Assembly (NCBI RefSeq): GCF_000426645.1
Contig: NZ_AUFT01000001.1
Location: 310,001 to 374,000 of the forward strand
DNA: 64,000 nucleotides
Origin: Nakamurella lactea DSM 19367
Lineage (GTDB): Bacteria; Actinomycetota; Actinomycetes; Mycobacteriales; Nakamurellaceae
Direction: 5' to 3'
The notes under the pieces are model-generated. The model saw only the letters and a list, made by a program, of their open reading frames with translations, did no database searches and was not told the origin of the DNA. Below, in pieces: positions 27,146 through 37,100 of the stretch. Both the position numbers and the translations under genes were made by a program. Position 1 is the stretch's first letter, and the number at the start of each line of letters is the position of its first letter.

Positions 27146-29242
27146 TCAGGATCCGCCGGCGGGCGGCTCGCCCGTTGCCGGCAGCCGCTTCCCGGCCGCC
27201 TGGTCCTGGGCGAGATCCCGGAAGGCGAGTTCGGCGAGCATGGCGTTGTAGTCGTCGAGCTCCCGCTCGGCCTTGACGTTGCCCGGCCGATCCAGTCGCT
27301 TCGCCTCGCGCGCATCGCTGGACGACCACTGGGCCATCAGTGCGATCACCACGATGATGATGGGCAGTTCTGTTGCCCCCCAGGCGATCGCCCCGCCGAG
27401 ACGTTGGTCGGACACCAGGTCGGTGACCCAGGGCAACGAGAGCGAGCGATAGTAATCGGCGGCCATCGCTGAGTGCGAGTTCATCAGCGTCAACCCGAAG
27501 AAGGCATGGAACGGCAGCGCACCGAGCAGCAGACCCAGCTTGAGCATCGGCGGCAGCCGCCGCGGCGCCGGATCGACACCGATGATCACCCAGTAGTAGA
27601 GGTAGCCGACCAGCAGGAAGTGAAACCCCATGATCACGTGTCCGATGTGGTTGGACATCAACGTGTCGAACAACGGGGTGAAGTAGATCGCGTAGAACGA
27701 CCCGATGAACAGCGGGAACACCACCAGCGGATGGGTCGCGGCCTTGGCCAGCGGTGAATGCACGATGCGCACCACCAGCTCGCGCATGCCCGGTGGTTGC
27801 GGCTTGTGCGCCGCCGGCAGCGCCCGCATCGCCAGAGTGACCGGGCCGCCGAGCACCAGCAGGATCGGCGCCATCATGCCGAGCACCATGTGCGTCATCA
27901 TGTGGATGGAGAACTGCGCCGTCGCGTAGGCGCCGAAGCCGGACGAGGTGGCGAACAGGATCAGCAGCCAGCCGACGATCCAGCTGATCGTGCGGCCGCG
28001 CGGCCAGGCGATCTGCTGTCGGCGGAGCCGGACCAGTCCGGCGATGTAGAGCCCGATCGCCACCAGCGCAGCGGTGCCGAAGATCAGGTCGAATCGCCAG
28101 GCGAACAGCAGGTGACCGATGGTGGGCGGACCGGGCAGCGAGTAGCCGAGCACGTCGACCAACGGATCGGGCACCACGCCGGACGGTGGCGGGCTGGCCG
28201 TGCGGCCGAGCGCGACCGCGATGCCCATGGTGGTCGCCATCAGCAGTGTTTCGACCACTGCCAGCCGGGTCAGCGGACGGCGCTTGCCGGCCGCCACCGC
28301 CGGCAGGGTCACCCGTCGGTGCAGGAATCCGATGACGCCGAGCACGACCAACAGCACTGTCTTGGCGATCACCAGCGTTCCGTACTCGGTGCTGAACACG
28401 TCGCTCCACCGGGAGAACCGCAGCCAGGCGTTGCCGACGCCGGAAAGGGTCACCGCGATGAACGCGACCAGTGCCGTGTTCGAGTAGCGCTGCGCGATCA
28501 CGCCCAGATGATCGGCTCGCTGCCGGGCCAGGCCGATCAGTGCGACCAGCCCGCCGATCCACACCGACACGCCGACCAGGTGATAGATCATCGTGTTGCT
28601 GGCCAGATCGTGGTCGCCGCTCTGCGCGGCGTGGCCGGCGATGGCCATCGGCACCACCGCGGCAACCGCGAGTGCCAGCAGCAGGAATGCGCCGCCGGGG
28701 CGCAGCACGGACCGGGAGATGATGGCGATCAACAATGCCCCGACGGCCGCGATCAGCGGGGCGCGGATCGATTCCAGGGCCTGCAGTCCGCTGAGAATGC
28801 TGCCGCCGCCCAACGAGTGGGCCAACGTCGCCCCGCTGGCCTCGGAGACGTTCAACGGAACGAGCGCCAGCCCGGACACCGCCCAGACGGTGGCACTGAG
28901 CGAGGCGGCGCGGACCGCGCGGTAGCCGCTCACCGTGAAGATGCCCGACCGTTGCGGCGGCGCGTACAGTGCGGCCGCCAGCAGCCACCCGAAGGTGAGG
29001 GCGGTGCTCAGGTCGAAGATGCCCTTGACCGCGGGCAATCCGTAGCTGGTGAGCACCCCCGGGTCGGGCAGCCCGAGAAAGGCGTCCCGAGGCTGGACGG
29101 CCGCGGTGATCCCGACGGCGACACACACCACGATCGCCGCGGCGGCCAGGGCGAGCGGCCCGGTTGACCAGCGGGAGGGCGCGGCGAAGCCACGGGCGCC
29201 ACCTGCGTCCACCTCGTGCCCAGCGGACTCGGTCACCGCCAT
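27146..29242 (-). CDS. CopD-CtaG fused membrane protein (copper / cytochrome oxidase assembly)
   Basis: A 698-residue membrane protein with about fifteen hydrophobic segments. The N-terminal half resembles the CopD copper-uptake domain (SGDHDLASNTMIYHLVGVSVWIGGL with paired His). The C-terminal half resembles the caa3-type oxidase assembly factor CtaG (IHMMTHMVLGMMAPILLVLGGPVTL, MSNHIGHVIMGFHFLLVGYLYYW). Conserved His and Met residues in these stretches fit copper handling. The fusion is the mycobacterial Rv0102 type. The ATG at 29242 gives 20 residues before the first helix. It is just downstream of, and on the same strand as, the tRNA-Arg gene. Confidence 0.88.
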   Translation of the reverse strand: MAVTESAGHEVDAGGARGFAAPSRWSTGPLALAAAAIVVCVAVGITAAVQPRDAFLGLPDPGVLTSYGLPAVKGIFDLSTALTFGWLLAAALYAPPQRSGIFTVSGYRAVRAASLSATVWAVSGLALVPLNVSEASGATLAHSLGGGSILSGLQALESIRAPLIAAVGALLIAIISRSVLRPGGAFLLLALAVAAVVPMAIAGHAAQSGDHDLASNTMIYHLVGVSVWIGGLVALIGLARQRADHLGVIAQRYSNTALVAFIAVTLSGVGNAWLRFSRWSDVFSTEYGTLVIAKTVLLVVLGVIGFLHRRVTLPAVAAGKRRPLTRLAVVETLLMATTMGIAVALGRTASPPPSGVVPDPLVDVLGYSLPGPPTIGHLLFAWRFDLIFGTAALVAIGLYIAGLVRLRRQQIAWPRGRTISWIVGWLLILFATSSGFGAYATAQFSIHMMTHMVLGMMAPILLVLGGPVTLAMRALPAAHKPQPPGMRELVVRIVHSPLAKAATHPLVVFPLFIGSFYAIYFTPLFDTLMSNHIGHVIMGFHFLLVGYLYYWVIIGVDPAPRRLPPMLKLGLLLGALPFHAFFGLTLMNSHSAMAADYYRSLSLPWVTDLVSDQRLGGAIAWGATELPIIIVVIALMAQWSSSDAREAKRLDRPGNVKAERELDDYNAMLAELAFRDLAQDQAAGKRLPATGEPPAGGS

Positions 29243-29311
29243 CACTGCATCGCCACGCTGCCAGCGTATCGACTCTGCTACGACGACCGAACCTGGCGCC
29301 TTCAGATCGGC

Positions 29312-29383
29312 GCCCCCGGCAGGATTCGAACCTGCGACCCAGTCATTAGAAGTGACTTGCTCTATCCACTGAGCTACGGGGGC
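29312..29383 (-). tRNA. tRNA-Arg (anticodon TCT)
   Basis: A full 72-base cloverleaf on the minus strand: 7-bp acceptor GCCCCCG/CGGGGGC, D arm GCTC..GAGC, anticodon stem AGTCA/TGACT around loop CTTCTAA (anticodon TCT, reads AGA) and the T arm with GGTTCGAATCC. CCA is not encoded. AGA is a rare codon in such genomes. Confidence 0.97.
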
Positions 29384-29462
29384 TCGACAAGAGAGATTAC
29401 TTCGAATCTGGGGGGCGATCTGCAACGGATGAGTGTCGGTGGGTCCTGGCACCGTCCGCCGG

Positions 29463-29790
29463 ATGCCTCCCCATCACACGAAGGACAAGGGCGATCTCGC
29501 CCAAGCCAAAGTCGCGGCGGACCTCATCGGGCGAGGTGCAACCGTGCTGCTGCCGCTGCCAGGCTGCTTGACGACACGCAGCATCGTGACACCGAACCAG
29601 GGGCCGCCGTACTGGAAGCCGACCCCGAGCCCTCGCAGGGTGCCCTGACCGAGGTGCGCCGCGTGCCGGCCCGATCCAGTTCCCGCTGCCAGAGCTGAGT
29701 GCGGCAGCAGCGGCGACCACCCCGGAGACGACCTTGCTGCGGCTCTACGGGCCTCCGGGCGCCGGCCGCGAGCGGGGCGTATCGATAGCT
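29463..29790 (+). pseudogene. Decayed PD-(D/E)XK (group I intron-type) endonuclease
   Basis: The ATG at 29463 opens HTKDKGDLAQAKVAADLIGRGATVLLPL, given here in parts (HTKDKGDLAQAK, GATVLLPLPG). This is the N-terminal signature of small PD-(D/E)XK nucleases. The frame then departs from the family and stops at 29648, without the nuclease core. In a different frame near 29728-29790 the string TTLLRLYGPPGAGRERGVSIAE resembles the family's C-terminal LRL-PP-NGQ-GV end (22 residues, parts: TTLLRLYGPPGAG). An internal deletion with frameshift is inferred. It lies next to tRNA-Arg. Confidence 0.45.
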
Positions 29791-29795
29791 GAGCG

Positions 29796-30377
29796 TCACA
29801 GCCTTGGCCGGGTGTGCGCGTTGACCTGCCGGACTACTAATACCTCAGGGCGGTCGGTGGTGATGGGTTCCAGCGCCCGGCGGCTTGCGAGGACGGCGAG
29901 GCCATGAATGCCGGCCCAGAGGTCAGTGGTCACCTCAGCCGGTTCGGCCGGCCCGATCTGTGCCACGCAATCGCTCGCGAGTGTGAAGAGGGCGAGGCTG
30001 TGGTGGCGCAATTGCTCTCCGGAGTCTTCGAGGAGATCGTGGCGGAACATCAGCTCGAACATCGCCGGGTGTTCTTGTGCGAACGAGACGTACTCGTTGG
30101 CCAAGGCACAGAGTTCCTCGCGTGCCTTGACCGGGTCAGCGGTCGTTTGCGGCCTGCGTTGAGCAGTGCGCATTCGTGCACGTAGGTCGGTGAATCCCTG
30201 TGCGGCGACAGCGGATAGCAGCGCGGCGCGGGATGAGAAGTGCCGGCGCGGGGCGCCGTGCGATACGCCAGCCCGACGAGCCACCTCACGCCCGGTGAAC
30301 TCGCCGACCCCTACCTCCTCCAGCAGGTTCACCGCGTGCTCGATGAGCAGAGCCCTGGCCTCACCGTGTCGCGTCAT
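29796..30377 (-). CDS. TetR-family regulator, divergent from EamA exporter
   Basis: A 193-residue TetR regulator. The N-terminal DNA-binding domain spans residues 8-55, with recognition helix region FTGREVARRAGVSHGAPRRHFSS (parts: GREVARRAGVSHGAPRRHF). The C-terminal domain carries FELMFRHDLLED and DLWAGIHGLAVL, resembling the WHG-type TetR C-terminal domain. It lies head to head with the EamA-family gene, 27 bases apart with palindromes between, so it very probably represses its own promoter and that of the exporter. Confidence 0.88.
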   Translation of the reverse strand: MTRHGEARALLIEHAVNLLEEVGVGEFTGREVARRAGVSHGAPRRHFSSRAALLSAVAAQGFTDLRARMRTAQRRPQTTADPVKAREELCALANEYVSFAQEHPAMFELMFRHDLLEDSGEQLRHHSLALFTLASDCVAQIGPAEPAEVTTDLWAGIHGLAVLASRRALEPITTDRPEVLVVRQVNAHTRPRL

Positions 30378-30380
30378 GTT

Positions 30381-30412
30381 GACACCGTATACGTTGGGTA
30401 GACGGTGTCTAC
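30381..30412. promoter_or_regulatory. TetR operator in the divergent TetR/EamA promoter
   Basis: The intergenic DNA has GTAGAC-GGT-GTCTAC (30398-30412, perfect 6-bp arms) and a wider GACACCGT...ACGGTGTC dyad (30381-30388 with 30402-30409). A TTGACA-like -35 element lies at 30379-30384. The GTG start of the exporter gene falls inside the palindrome, so a bound repressor would cover the start codon and the transcript may be leaderless. Confidence 0.7.
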
Positions 30413-31298
30413 GTTTTCTCCTGGGACGGGGTGGAAAGTGGTTGTTGGGCTCGGTTTGGCGTTGCTCTCGTCGCTGGCGCACGCGGGGTGGAACACGCTG
30501 GTCAAACGTGTCTCGGCCGCCGGGGTTCCAGCGATGTGGGCGTACACGCTTGCCGCGTCTGTGCTTCTGGTGCCTCTGACGGTCGTGGCCACCGCTGGGC
30601 ACGCCGTGCGTTTCACCGGAACTGGCCTGTTGCTGGCGCCGGTCAGCATGGCTTTGCATACGGCGTACGCGGCGCTGGTCCAGCGGGCCTACCGGTCGTT
30701 CGATGTCGGGCAGGTCTATCCGCTTTCTCGCGGCCTGGCGCCGGTGCTGGTCGCGGTCCCGGGCGTGACGCTGTTCGACCAAGGCCTGACGCCGGCCAGA
30801 TGGGTGGGCGTGGCACTGATGGGCATCTCGGTCGCGTTGCTGACTTTCGAGCGATCCGCATCCCTGGACCCGGCAAGGAATCTACGGCCAGTGTTGTGGA
30901 GCACCGGCATTGCCGTGACGATTGCCGCCTACACCCTCTACGACGGGTGGGCCGTCGTGACGATGCAGGTTGACCCAATGGCCTATTACTTGATCACCGG
31001 GCTGCTCCAGTTAGGGCTGATGACCATGTTGATCCGTCATCGCATCCCGGAAGGCGTCGATCAGTTCCGCCAGCACACCGCATCGATCGTCACCCTCGCT
31101 GTGCTGATCCCGGCGTCATATCTGTTCGGTCTGTACGCGACACAGCATGCGCCTATATCTTTGGTCGCCGCGGTTCGAAGCACCAGTCTGATTTGGGCGG
31201 CGATCGCCGCCACAATGATTCTACGAGAACCGCTGCGCCGCAGCCGCATCCTCGCGACAGTCGCTGCGGTCGCCGCGTTAGCTCTGCTCGCAATATGA
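30405..31298 (+). CDS. EamA/DMT-family transporter
   Basis: A 297-residue integral membrane protein with ten predicted helices in two EamA repeats (GLGLALLSSLAHAGWNTLVKR opens repeat one; WSTGIAVTIAAYTLYDGWAVV opens repeat two). It most likely exports a small metabolite or drug. The sequence is visibly lower in GC than the neighbours, especially 30.9-31.2 kb. GTG start without a Shine-Dalgarno element; the start sits within the TetR operator. Regulation by the divergent TetR is inferred. Substrate is unknown. Confidence 0.85.
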   Translation: MSTFSPGTGWKVVVGLGLALLSSLAHAGWNTLVKRVSAAGVPAMWAYTLAASVLLVPLTVVATAGHAVRFTGTGLLLAPVSMALHTAYAALVQRAYRSFDVGQVYPLSRGLAPVLVAVPGVTLFDQGLTPARWVGVALMGISVALLTFERSASLDPARNLRPVLWSTGIAVTIAAYTLYDGWAVVTMQVDPMAYYLITGLLQLGLMTMLIRHRIPEGVDQFRQHTASIVTLAVLIPASYLFGLYATQHAPISLVAAVRSTSLIWAAIAATMILREPLRRSRILATVAAVAALALLAI

Positions 31299-31349
31299 CG
31301 GTTGTCCCTGGCCGCGAAGGTGAAGCCGACGTGCGAGATGTCGTCCGGG

Positions 31350-32336
31350 TCAACAGACTGTCTCTCCCTGGCTAGATTTCCGTGGTGTCATGACCACCTG
31401 GCCGGCGAACGTGAAGCCGCCGCCGAATCCGAGCAGCAGGGCTGGGACATCAGGCGGGATCTTGCCGAGGTGCCACCATTTGCTCAGGCCGAGTGGCACG
31501 CTGGCCGCCGACGTGTTGCCGGACTCAGTGACATCGGTGACCACGATCTTGGTACTGAGTCCGAGCGCCTCGGCGACGGGCTCGATGATGCGCAAGTTTG
31601 CCTGATGACAGGCCAGAACAGCGATGTCGTCCGTCGTCATGCCCGCTGCAGCGATCGCACGCTGCCCGTGACCGGCCGCCTTCCCGATCGCCCAGCGGAA
31701 CACATCCCGGCCGCTCTGTCGAAAGGTGTTGCTGGGCGGTCCGATCACGACCGCATCCACCAGGCTCGGCTCGGAGCCCCAAACGACTGGGCCGATGCGA
31801 GCTTCGTCGCTTGCCCTGACGATGGCAGCGCCCGCACCGTCCGCCGTCAGCACAGCGGTGCTGCGGTCGTTCCGATCAGTGAAGGCCGAGAGTTTCTCCG
31901 AACCGATCACGAGCGCTGCGCTCGCGGATCCGGATCGAATCGATTGATCTGCCAGGCCCAACGCATATTCGAATCCCGAGCACGCTGTATTGATGTCGAG
32001 AACTGCGGGGCCGGCCAGATCCAGCCCTGCTGCGACTCGTCCTGCCGTGTTCGGTGACCGCTCCTCGGCGGTTGTTGTCGCGACGATGACGAGGTCGATG
32101 TCTCGTGGGTCGCAGGCGGCGGTCTCGAGCGCATGACGCGCCGCCGCCGTCGCCATCGAGGCCACCGTCTCCGCCTCGCTCGCGAGGTGGCGGGTCAGGA
32201 TTCCGGTCCGGCGGCGGATCCACTCGTCGCTCGTGTCCATCACCGCCGCCAGGTCGTCGTTGGAGACCGACCGCTCGGGTTGGAAGTGCCCCATCCCGAC
32301 GATCTCGGCGCCCGGTGACCCTGTTCGTAGCCGCAT
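31350..32336 (-). CDS. 3-oxoacyl-ACP synthase III family protein (FabH-like)
   Basis: A 328-residue thiolase-fold condensing enzyme. The FabH triad is intact: Cys119 (INTACSGFEYAL), His244 (ACHQANLRI) and Asn274 (ESGNTSAAS). It would condense an acyl-CoA with malonyl-ACP. There are no other fatty-acid genes around, and it is divergent from a TetR gene, so a specialised starter-unit or signalling role is more likely than bulk fatty-acid synthesis. The ATG at 32336 follows GAAGAGGGA. Base composition is somewhat lower in GC than the surroundings, consistent with an acquired pair. Confidence 0.88.
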   Translation of the reverse strand: MRLRTGSPGAEIVGMGHFQPERSVSNDDLAAVMDTSDEWIRRRTGILTRHLASEAETVASMATAAARHALETAACDPRDIDLVIVATTTAEERSPNTAGRVAAGLDLAGPAVLDINTACSGFEYALGLADQSIRSGSASAALVIGSEKLSAFTDRNDRSTAVLTADGAGAAIVRASDEARIGPVVWGSEPSLVDAVVIGPPSNTFRQSGRDVFRWAIGKAAGHGQRAIAAAGMTTDDIAVLACHQANLRIIEPVAEALGLSTKIVVTDVTESGNTSAASVPLGLSKWWHLGKIPPDVPALLLGFGGGFTFAGQVVMTPRKSSQGETVC

Positions 32337-32405
32337 CTTCCGTCCCTCTTCCCGTGTCCTGCCTGATCCGGTCCTCAGCTGCGCTCCCGGCGCGACGCCC
32401 ATTTT

Positions 32406-32441
32406 TAGCATACGAGCGTTCGCTATACTCACGTCGTGAGT
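32406..32441. promoter_or_regulatory. Operator dyads between fabH-like and tetR genes
   Basis: Two dyads lie in the 99-base divergent spacer: TAGC...GCTA with 7 of 10 arm matches (32406-32425), and a perfect ACTCACG-T-CGTGAGT palindrome (32427-32441) that includes the GTG start of the TetR gene. Either could be the TetR binding site controlling both genes. Confidence 0.6.
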
Positions 32442-33044
32442 CCACGACGATCAGCAGCGTTCGCACGGCAGACGCGTGAGCGCATCATTGCCAAGAGCGT
32501 CGAGCAGGCCTCGAGCGTGGGCCTGGAGGGACTCACGCTCGGCGGACTCGCCGATGCGCTCGACCTCAGCAAGGCCGGCGTTGTCGGCCCGTTCGGGTCG
32601 AGGCAGGAACTGCAGGCAGCGGCGCTCACCGCCGCCAGCAAGCTGTTCATCGATGCCGTGATCACACCTTCGATGACGGTCACTTCCGGACTCCAGCGCT
32701 TGATCCGGATCATCGATCAATGGAGCGGGTACCTAGTCGACTGCCCATTCCCCAACGGCTGCTTCTTCACAGCGGCGTCGCATGAGCTCGACGACCGCCC
32801 GGGCAAGCTCAGAGATGCGCTGCAATCGACGATCAACCAGTGGAACAGGTTCCTGCGCGAGGAAGTTCGCCGAGCCAAGGCCGTTGGCGACCTGGACCCG
32901 GGCGTCGACGCAGACGACGTCGTGCACGTTCTCACCGGCCTGGTGATGGCGGCGAACCAGGCTATCCAGCTACTCCACGAGAATCCCGGACTTGTGCAAG
33001 CGCGTACCCGTCGACTCATGCGGTCCGCTATCGGTGTTGTCTAG
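32436..33044 (+). CDS. TetR-family regulator, divergent from FabH-like gene
   Basis: A 202-residue TetR protein. The DNA-binding domain is residues 9-60 (RERIIAKSVEQASSVGLEGL, then GGLADALDLSKAGVVGPFGS). The C-terminal part (YLVDCPFPNGCFFTAASHELDDRPG) is the TetR_C type often seen with PF-N-GC motifs near the ligand pocket. GTG start overlapping a perfect palindrome. It most likely represses the FabH-like gene and itself. The 217 bases after it hold no gene that I can support. Confidence 0.87.
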   Translation: MSPRRSAAFARQTRERIIAKSVEQASSVGLEGLTLGGLADALDLSKAGVVGPFGSRQELQAAALTAASKLFIDAVITPSMTVTSGLQRLIRIIDQWSGYLVDCPFPNGCFFTAASHELDDRPGKLRDALQSTINQWNRFLREEVRRAKAVGDLDPGVDADDVVHVLTGLVMAANQAIQLLHENPGLVQARTRRLMRSAIGVV

Positions 33045-33261
33045 CTGAAGCGAGTTCTCCACCGTGGGTTCACATGGGCCAGCCCTGTCCGCATCGACAC
33101 CGACCGTGATCGACGGCTCGGACGGCCGCTGACTACCCTGGTGGTCGCCCCGAGACAGGCGGGAAGCCACTGTATCCAAGGCTTGGCCATGCCTCTCGAA
33201 CTGTCTCCGGAGGTGCGCTTTCGTTGCTGCCGGCAGTGTGATCGAGCGAGAGGAACCGCGA

Positions 33262-33861
33262 GTGCCTACCGGTGTGCATCTGCGCGACGCCCGACAGCAA
33301 CTCTTCGACGCCGCCGAGCGCGTGCTGCTGCACGCGGGGCCGAGCGCACTGACCAGCCGCACCGTCACCGACGAAGCGGGCGTCGCCAAGGGCGTCCTGC
33401 ACCGGCATTTCGCCGACTTCGACGCCTTCCTGACCGACCTGGTGCTCGATCGCGCCGCAAAGCTCGAATCGCAGGCCGCAGCCCTGCGTGCATCGGTCGG
33501 CACCGGCACGGTGGCCGACAACCTGGCCGCCGCACTGACCACCATCTTCGGGCCGGTACCGCTGGCGATCATTCCGCTGATCACCTTCCGTGACGAACTG
33601 CGCGGCCGGCTGCGACGGGCAAGACCCGGTGGCGGCATGGCGATCCTCGCCCAGGCCACCACGGCGATCTCCGCCTACCTGACAGACGAGCGCGAGCTGG
33701 GTCGGATCGTGGCCGATGCGGACATCGATTCGCTCACCCTCTCGCTGGTCGGCGGCGGTCACCTACTGTTCGCCGACCGCGAGTCCGGCCCACCGACCAC
33801 GGTGGCGCTCACCCGGTTCGTGACGACCGCGGTGAGGGCGGTAACGCCGCACCCCCGGTAA
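33262..33861 (+). CDS. TetR-family regulator
   Basis: A 199-residue TetR regulator with a standard helix-turn-helix (ALTSRTVTDEAGVAKGVLHRHF, parts: SRTVTDEAGVAKGVLHRHF) and a variable ligand domain. The GTG at 33262 was chosen over the GTG at 33238 because GAGAGGA lies 7 bases before it. The nearest gene downstream is the secreted GH3 glycosidase, 242 bases away on the same strand. Its target is unknown. It is higher in GC than the two TetR genes before it and may belong to the core genome. Confidence 0.85.
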   Translation: MPTGVHLRDARQQLFDAAERVLLHAGPSALTSRTVTDEAGVAKGVLHRHFADFDAFLTDLVLDRAAKLESQAAALRASVGTGTVADNLAAALTTIFGPVPLAIIPLITFRDELRGRLRRARPGGGMAILAQATTAISAYLTDERELGRIVADADIDSLTLSLVGGGHLLFADRESGPPTTVALTRFVTTAVRAVTPHPR

Positions 33862-34103
33862 CCGGCGGCTCGCAAAGAGCGCACACGCGCGGTATTTTCG
33901 CCACTTCAATACGCAAATATCGTCGCGTCGATCGCCACCCTGCGTACTCGAGAATGTCACCACTGCCACCCGGATGGCGGCATTGTTCGGCCAGTATCCG
34001 GGTCGTAGGGTCAGCACACCACCCAACCTCCGCCGATCGATCCGACAGTGGTGCCGAACGCCTTCTGCCTATCGATTGACGTAATTCGCTCCCGGAGGCA
34101 ACG
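33862..34103. other. AT-richer leader region of the GH3 gene
   Basis: This 242-base stretch between the TetR and GH3 genes is locally AT-rich near 33885-33935 (for example CAATACGCAAATATCG). It probably holds the glycosidase promoter. No coding sequence, perfect palindrome or LacI-type operator was found. Confidence 0.35.
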
Positions 34104-37100
34104 ATGCTCCCGTCCAGGTTCCAGGCCACCTCAGCTCGATCCGGGCGGCGGGTCCGACGCATCCGCAGCGCACTGGCCGTCGGCGCCTCGATCGCGATGA
34201 TCGTCGGCATTGCGCCGAACGTGGTGGCCGCGCCCGCTCCCCCACCGACCATCGGTGAGGGTCAGTCCATCCTGAACTTCGATGACGGCAGCATCGGAGC
34301 GTTGTTCGCCTGGGGTTCGGAGGCCGCCAGCACTCCGGCACTGACGACGGTCGCCGCCGATGTCCCCGGCACCTCCGCGGGCAACCAGGCGCTGCAGGCA
34401 GCCGTGCAGGACGTCCCGGCGGGCGGTTGGAGCGGCTTCAGCCTGGACATCAACTCGGCCACCGACTGGTCGGCGTACGACGGATTCGCCTTCCAGTTCC
34501 TCGGCACCGGCAGCGGCAAGAACCTGCGCTACGAACTCAAGAGCGGCGGCAGCGACGCCGGTAGTGCCAACCTGTTCGAGACCTCGGTGCTCGACGACAG
34601 CACCGGCTGGCGGACCGTCCGGATCGACTTCGGTGCGCTGCGCCTCAAGGGCAATGCCGATTCCAACCTGCGGTTCGACCCGACTGCCGCGCACGGGTTC
34701 GCCGTCACCCTGTCCGACCTGGGCAGCGGAAACTGGCAGTTCGACGAATTCGGCCTGTACCAACGGACCTCGGTGATCGAGGACTTCGAGGGCGACGTGC
34801 CGATCGGCTCGGACACCAACCCGATCGGCTGGTTCACCTGGGGCAACCAGCCGGGCAACGTCAGCCTCGGCGTCACCACCCAGGAACGCGGCGGCAATGC
34901 CGGCAACCACGTGCTGTCCGGCCAGTACCTGATCCCCGGCGGCGGCTACGGCGGCATCTCGCTGGACAAGGCGGCCAGCGAGGACTGGAGCGCCTACGGC
35001 GGCATCAGCTTCTACTGGTACGCCTCCCAGCCGACCAAGCCCGCCTCCCCCACCGCCGGCGACGACATCGCGATCGAGATCAAGGACGGCGGCCCGGACG
35101 CCGAACACTCCGAGCTGTGGACGACCACGTTCAAGGACAACTGGTCAGACGACGGCAACCGGTGGAAGCTGGTGCAGATCCCGTTCAGCCAGTTCCACCT
35201 GCGCACCGACTATCAGCCCGGATCCGGCGACACCCTGGACGGCGCCTTTTCTCGCACCGACGCCTGGGGTTTCGCGATCACCATGCCGCCGGGCAAGGCC
35301 GCGTCGGTCGGCTGGGCCATCGACCAGTTCGAGCTCTACGGCACGGCAACCCAGGCGATCTCGAGCACCGTCACCGCCGACCCGCAGGTCAGCCTGGTGA
35401 ACGGCGGGCAGAGCGCAACGGTGCACCTCGGCGTCACCACCTCGGACGACACCCCGCTGGCCAAGGACGTCACCGTCAACTACGCCCCGGGAGACGGGAC
35501 CGCCGTCGTGGGAACGAATTTCGACGCCTTCGGCGGCACCCTGGCCTTCCCGGCCGGCACCGCCTCCGGAACCACTCAGGACGTCACCGTCACCACAAAG
35601 GCGACAACCGGGGCTGACGTGGCCCGCACCGTCGTCATCGCCTTGACGGCGACCGGCGCCGAGCCGCCGGTGAGCAACCCGACCGTGGTGATCAACGCCC
35701 ACGGCCTCGCCTACCAGAATCCGAAACTGCCGGTGAGCAAACGGGTCTCAGACCTGATGAGTCGGATGACGCAGGCCGAGAAGATCGGTCAGATGACCCA
35801 GGCGGAGCGTCTCGGGCTCACCTCACCGGCCACCATCACCGAACTCGGCCTCGGCTCCGTGCTCTCCGGCGGCGGCTCGGTCCCGGCGGAGAACACCGCC
35901 GCCGGCTGGGCCGACATGATCGACGGATTCCAGCGGCAGGCACTGGCCACCCGACTGCAGATCCCGTTGATCTACGGCGTCGATGCGGTGCACGGCCACA
36001 ACAACGTGGTCGGCGCCACGATCCTGCCGCACAACATCGGTCTCGGTGCCTCCCGCGATCCGGCCGTGGTGCAGGCGGGCGCCCAGGTCACCGCGACCGA
36101 GGTGCGGGCCACCGGCATCCCGTGGGCGTTCGCGCCGTGCCTGTGCGTCACCCGCGATGAGCGCTGGGGCCGCTCCTACGAAGCGTTCTCCGAGGACCCG
36201 GCGCTGGTCACCCAACTGGCGAAGCCGGCGATCGTCGGGCTGCAAGGCACCGACCCGACCCACATCACCGGTCCGGACAAGGTGCTGGCCACCGCCAAGC
36301 ACTGGGCCGGCGATGGCGGCACCCGCTACGAACCCTCGCTGGCGGGTTCCGGCTACCCGATCGACCAGGGCGTCACCCACGTCGACAGCCTCAAGGCGTT
36401 CGAGAAGTTGTTCGTCAGCCCGTATCTGCCGGCGATCAAGGCCGGTGTCGGTTCGATCATGCCGTCGTACTCGGCGGTTCAGGTCGGTGACGGTCCGGTG
36501 ATCCGGATGCACGAGTACACCGCGCTGAATACCGATCTGCTGAAGAACAAGCTCGGCTTCAAAGGCTTCCTGATCAGCGACTGGGAGGGCATCAACAAGC
36601 TGCCCGGCACCGACTACTCCGACAAGGTGGCGCGTTCGGTCAACTCGGGCCTGGACATGGCGATGGCGCCCTACGACTACGCCACATTCATCACCTCGCT
36701 CACCGGCAAGGTGGCCGACGGGGTGGTGAAGCAGAGCCGGATCGACGACGCGGTGAAGCGGATCCTCACCGAGAAGTTCGAGCTCGGCCTGTTCGACGCC
36801 CCGTTCGCGGACCGCTCGAAGGCCGATAGTGTCGGCTCCGACGCGCACCGTGCGGTGGCCCGCAAAGCCGCCGCCGAGTCCCAGGTGCTGATCAAGAACA
36901 GCGGGAACCTGTTGCCGTTGAAGAAGAACGCCAAGGTCTACCTGGCCGGCTCGAACGCCGACGATCTCGGCAACCAGATGGGCGGCTGGTCGATCAGCTG
37001 GCAGGGTGCCAGCGGCACCACGACCACCGGCACCACCATCCGGCAAGGCATCGAGCAGGTGGCACCGGACGCAACCGTCACCTACTCGAAGGACGCCTCG

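Noticed and set aside
29216-29698. 160-residue plus-strand frame starting before tRNA-Arg
   Set aside because: Its first half is the translated complement of the tRNA (GRIRTCDP... pattern), a known false gene.
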